Origin: Nocardioides sp. T2.26MG-1
Lineage (GTDB): Bacteria; Actinomycetota; Actinomycetes; Propionibacteriales; Nocardioidaceae
Reading direction: 5' to 3'
DNA: 64,000 nucleotides
Assembly: GCF_950101795.1 (NCBI RefSeq)
Contig: NZ_CATNLZ010000032.1
Coordinates: forward strand, 124,001-188,000
The notes beneath the pieces are model-generated. The model searched no databases, was not told the origin of the DNA, and was given only the letters and a program-made list of their open reading frames with translations. Both the position numbers and the translations under genes were made by a program. How positions within the stretch are numbered: position 1 is the stretch's first letter; each line of letters begins with the position of its first letter. Below, piece by piece: positions 62,251 through 64,000 of the stretch.

Positions 62251-63267
62251 GTGGGACGGATGCGGCGCCTCGTGGTGGACCTCGAGCACGCCTGGGACTC
62301 CGCCCGCCTGCGCCGCACCGCGTCCGGGCCGCCGGCCGACTTCCGCATCGAGCCCTACCTCGGGCACGGCGGGTCCGAGGGCGTGGTCGTGCGCGGCCGC
62401 GTGCTCGACGACCCGCCGATCAGCGACGCCGTGGCGGGCGAGGGCGTCGGGGCCGCCGTACGCCGGAGCCTGCGGCAGTTCGTCACCGACGAGCTGCCCG
62501 GCGTGCCGCTGCGCGTCACCGTGGGCGACGTCTCCGCCGACACCCTCACCGACCGGGAGGGCTACTTCCGGGTCCGGCTCCACCCCGCCCACCCGGAGCA
62601 CCCCTGGCAGGACGGCCTCGTCGAGCTGGCCGGGGACTATCGCGGACTGACCGAGCCGCACGCCACGGCGCTACGGGTCCGGGTGCCCGGCCCCGACGCG
62701 GCGTACGGCGTGATCTCCGACGTCGACGACACGATCATCGAGACCGGCGTGCAGCGGGTCGGGCTGATGCTGCGCCAGACCTTCACCGGCTCGGCGCTCA
62801 CCCGGACGCCGTTCCCGGGAGCCGCCGAGCTGTACCGGGACCTGGAGGCCGGCGCAAACCCGTTCTTCTACATCTCCTCCAGCCCCTGGAACCTCCACGC
62901 GTTCCTGCTCGCGTTCCTCCGGCACCGCGACTTCCCGCTGGGCCCGCTGCTGCTGCGCGACCTGCTCGGCACCCGTGCGGGCCGCGACCGCAAGCACGAG
63001 CGGATCGAGGAGGTGCTCGCGCTCCACCCGCAGCTGGCGTTCGTGCTGATCGGCGACTCCGGCGAGCACGATCCCGAGATCTACGCCGACATCGTGCGCG
63101 CCCACCCGGGCCGGATCCGCGCGGTCTACATCCGCGAGGTGCGGCTCGATCCCGGCGACGGGCGCGTCGAGCGGGTCATCGACGGATGGGACCACGACGT
63201 GCCGTTCGTGGTCGCGGCCGACAGCGACGCCGTACGCCGGCACGCCGCCTCGATCGGGCTGCTGTGA
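62251..63267 (+). CDS. App1/DUF2183-family phosphatidate phosphatase
   Basis: 338 residues from GTG 62251 (ATG 62260 possible). The N-terminal beta-rich half (~60-150) leads to a HAD-like catalytic half: GVISDVDDTIIETG (the DxDxT nucleophile, ~156-161) followed by FYISSSPWNLHAF, LRDLLGTRAGRDRKHER and LIGDSGEHDPEIYADIV. These are the marks of yeast App1-like phosphatidate phosphatases (DUF2183). The enzyme removes phosphate from phosphatidic acid or a related compound. It overlaps the exonuclease gene by four bases (GTGA). Confidence 0.85.
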   Translation: MGRMRRLVVDLEHAWDSARLRRTASGPPADFRIEPYLGHGGSEGVVVRGRVLDDPPISDAVAGEGVGAAVRRSLRQFVTDELPGVPLRVTVGDVSADTLTDREGYFRVRLHPAHPEHPWQDGLVELAGDYRGLTEPHATALRVRVPGPDAAYGVISDVDDTIIETGVQRVGLMLRQTFTGSALTRTPFPGAAELYRDLEAGANPFFYISSSPWNLHAFLLAFLRHRDFPLGPLLLRDLLGTRAGRDRKHERIEEVLALHPQLAFVLIGDSGEHDPEIYADIVRAHPGRIRAVYIREVRLDPGDGRVERVIDGWDHDVPFVVAADSDAVRRHAASIGLL

Positions 63268-64000
63268 GCGACGCGACCGAGGACCGCCTGCTGCTGGCCG
63301 TCGACGCCCCGTCGCTGCTGCACCGCAACCACCACGCCCGCCACGAGTCCGGGCTCCTCGACGCGGGCGGCCGTCCGGCGTGGGCGCTGCACGGGATGCT
63401 GCGCCAGATCCTGGAGGCGATCGACCAGTTCGCTCCCGACGCGGTGCTGTTCGGGCTCGACGACCGGCGCACGTCGGTGCGCGAGACCGCCTACCCGGCG
63501 TACAAGGCGGGCCGCGCCGAGAAGCACCCGGCGCTCGTCGACCAGCTCGAGCGCGCCGCCGCGCTGCTCGACGCCCTGGGCATGCTCACGGTGACGCCCG
63601 ACGGGCTCGAGGCCGACGACGTCAACGCGTCGGCCGCCACCTGGGCCGAGCGGCACGGCTGGCGGTGCGTGCTGATCACCTCCGACCGCGACGCGTTCGC
63701 GCACATCAGCGAGCGCACCGAGGTGCTGCGCCTGATCACCGGCGGCATCGCGGGCTCGCCGCTGCTCAACCCGGCCCGGCTGTACGCGCTCTACGGCATC
63801 GCGGCCGAGCACTACCTGGAGTACGCCGCGCTCCGCGGCGACGCGAGCGACAACCTGCCGGGCGTCCCGGGCATCGGCGAGAAGACCGCCCCGGTGCTGC
63901 TGTCCCAGATGGGCTCGATGCGGGCGGTCTGGGCGGACATCGACCACTGCGCCGGCGCGACCCTGGTGGCCACGATCGACTCCTACTGCGAGGAGAACGG
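63264..64000 (+). CDS. 5'-3' exonuclease (PolA N-terminal domain type), C-terminally cut by the window
   Basis: At least 245 residues from GTG 63264; the end lies beyond 64000. The FEN-type metal-binding residues are visible: LLLAVDAPSLLHRNHHA, LEADDVNASAATWAERHG, CVLITSDRDAFAHISE, and ALRGDASDNLPGVPGIGEKT (helix-3-turn-helix). This is the free-standing 5'-3' exonuclease of actinobacteria, related to the N-terminal domain of DNA polymerase I. It removes flaps and RNA primers. It overlaps the phosphatase gene by four bases; whether it ends after the exonuclease domain cannot be seen. Confidence 0.9.
   Translation, partial: MSDATEDRLLLAVDAPSLLHRNHHARHESGLLDAGGRPAWALHGMLRQILEAIDQFAPDAVLFGLDDRRTSVRETAYPAYKAGRAEKHPALVDQLERAAALLDALGMLTVTPDGLEADDVNASAATWAERHGWRCVLITSDRDAFAHISERTEVLRLITGGIAGSPLLNPARLYALYGIAAEHYLEYAALRGDASDNLPGVPGIGEKTAPVLLSQMGSMRAVWADIDHCAGATLVATIDSYCEEN

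Overview
The window is very GC-rich, uses many GTG starts, and has tightly packed operons with 1-20 bp overlaps. Several gene families are typical of Actinobacteria (SAF/ParA-type Flp pilus genes, DUF4192, a WhiA-type protein, DUF3105, DUF222-HNH, LigB-type ATP-dependent ligase, high-molecular-weight FabG). Everything fits the chromosome of a Nocardioides-like member of the Nocardioidaceae. The genus is inferred from family content and not proven. I saw no tRNA, rRNA or CRISPR array.

Layout. 1-2000: the broken edge of a Flp/Tad-type pilus locus on the minus strand: a ParA/CpaE-like ATPase running off the window, a frameshifted SAF-domain protein, and a gene cut by a 5'-truncated IS256-family transposase. 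2000-5500: an odd, probably acquired stretch with a divergent WhiA paralogue, a DUF4192 protein and a LuxR-type regulator whose receiver lacks the phospho-acceptor Asp. 5500-8950: a three-gene ABC-2 exporter and a divergent SDR with a palindromic operator. 9000-12000: aconitase. 12000-17000: propeller/anti-sigma-like protein plus ECF sigma factor, and small genes (thiamine-binding family, DUF3105, YjbQ, cold-shock protein). 17100-21660: FtsX-type permease with two ATPases. 21665-25870: MFS exporter operon divergent from an MMPL transporter. 25900-30330: a large SARP/BTAD-AAA regulator and a secreted GH18-like protein.

30400-33600 is the accessory island. A near-identical inverted repeat of about 90 bp brackets 2.8 kb carrying an unrecognised zinc-ribbon/membrane/SEC-C protein, an HNH remnant and an intact DUF222-HNH protein. 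Next to it is a cluster of palindromic repeats, whose relatives also occur near 30.5 kb and 45.5 kb; at 45.5 kb one arm has expanded into five exact 32-bp tandem copies.

33.6-48 kb: NUDIX, SMP-30-like lactonase, dxs, a lipoprotein metallopeptidase, an APC permease, a histidine phosphatase, NAD(P)H-hydrate dehydratase, an MMPL + histidine kinase + response regulator operon, an L,D-transpeptidase, and a wrecked hybrid sensor kinase. 48-60 kb is dominated by lipid metabolism: a FadB/FadA beta-oxidation operon, two tandem TesB thioesterases, a MaoC hydratase with FabG4-like reductase facing a second thiolase, and a TetR regulator with a clear operator. 60-64 kb: ATP-dependent DNA ligase, an App1-type phosphatase, and a 5'-3' exonuclease running off the end.

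A recurrent regulatory signature is a TANNNT hexamer 6-8 bases before the start codon, suggesting leaderless mRNAs for at least nine genes. I could run no searches; homology statements come from recognising motifs and family sequence patterns.
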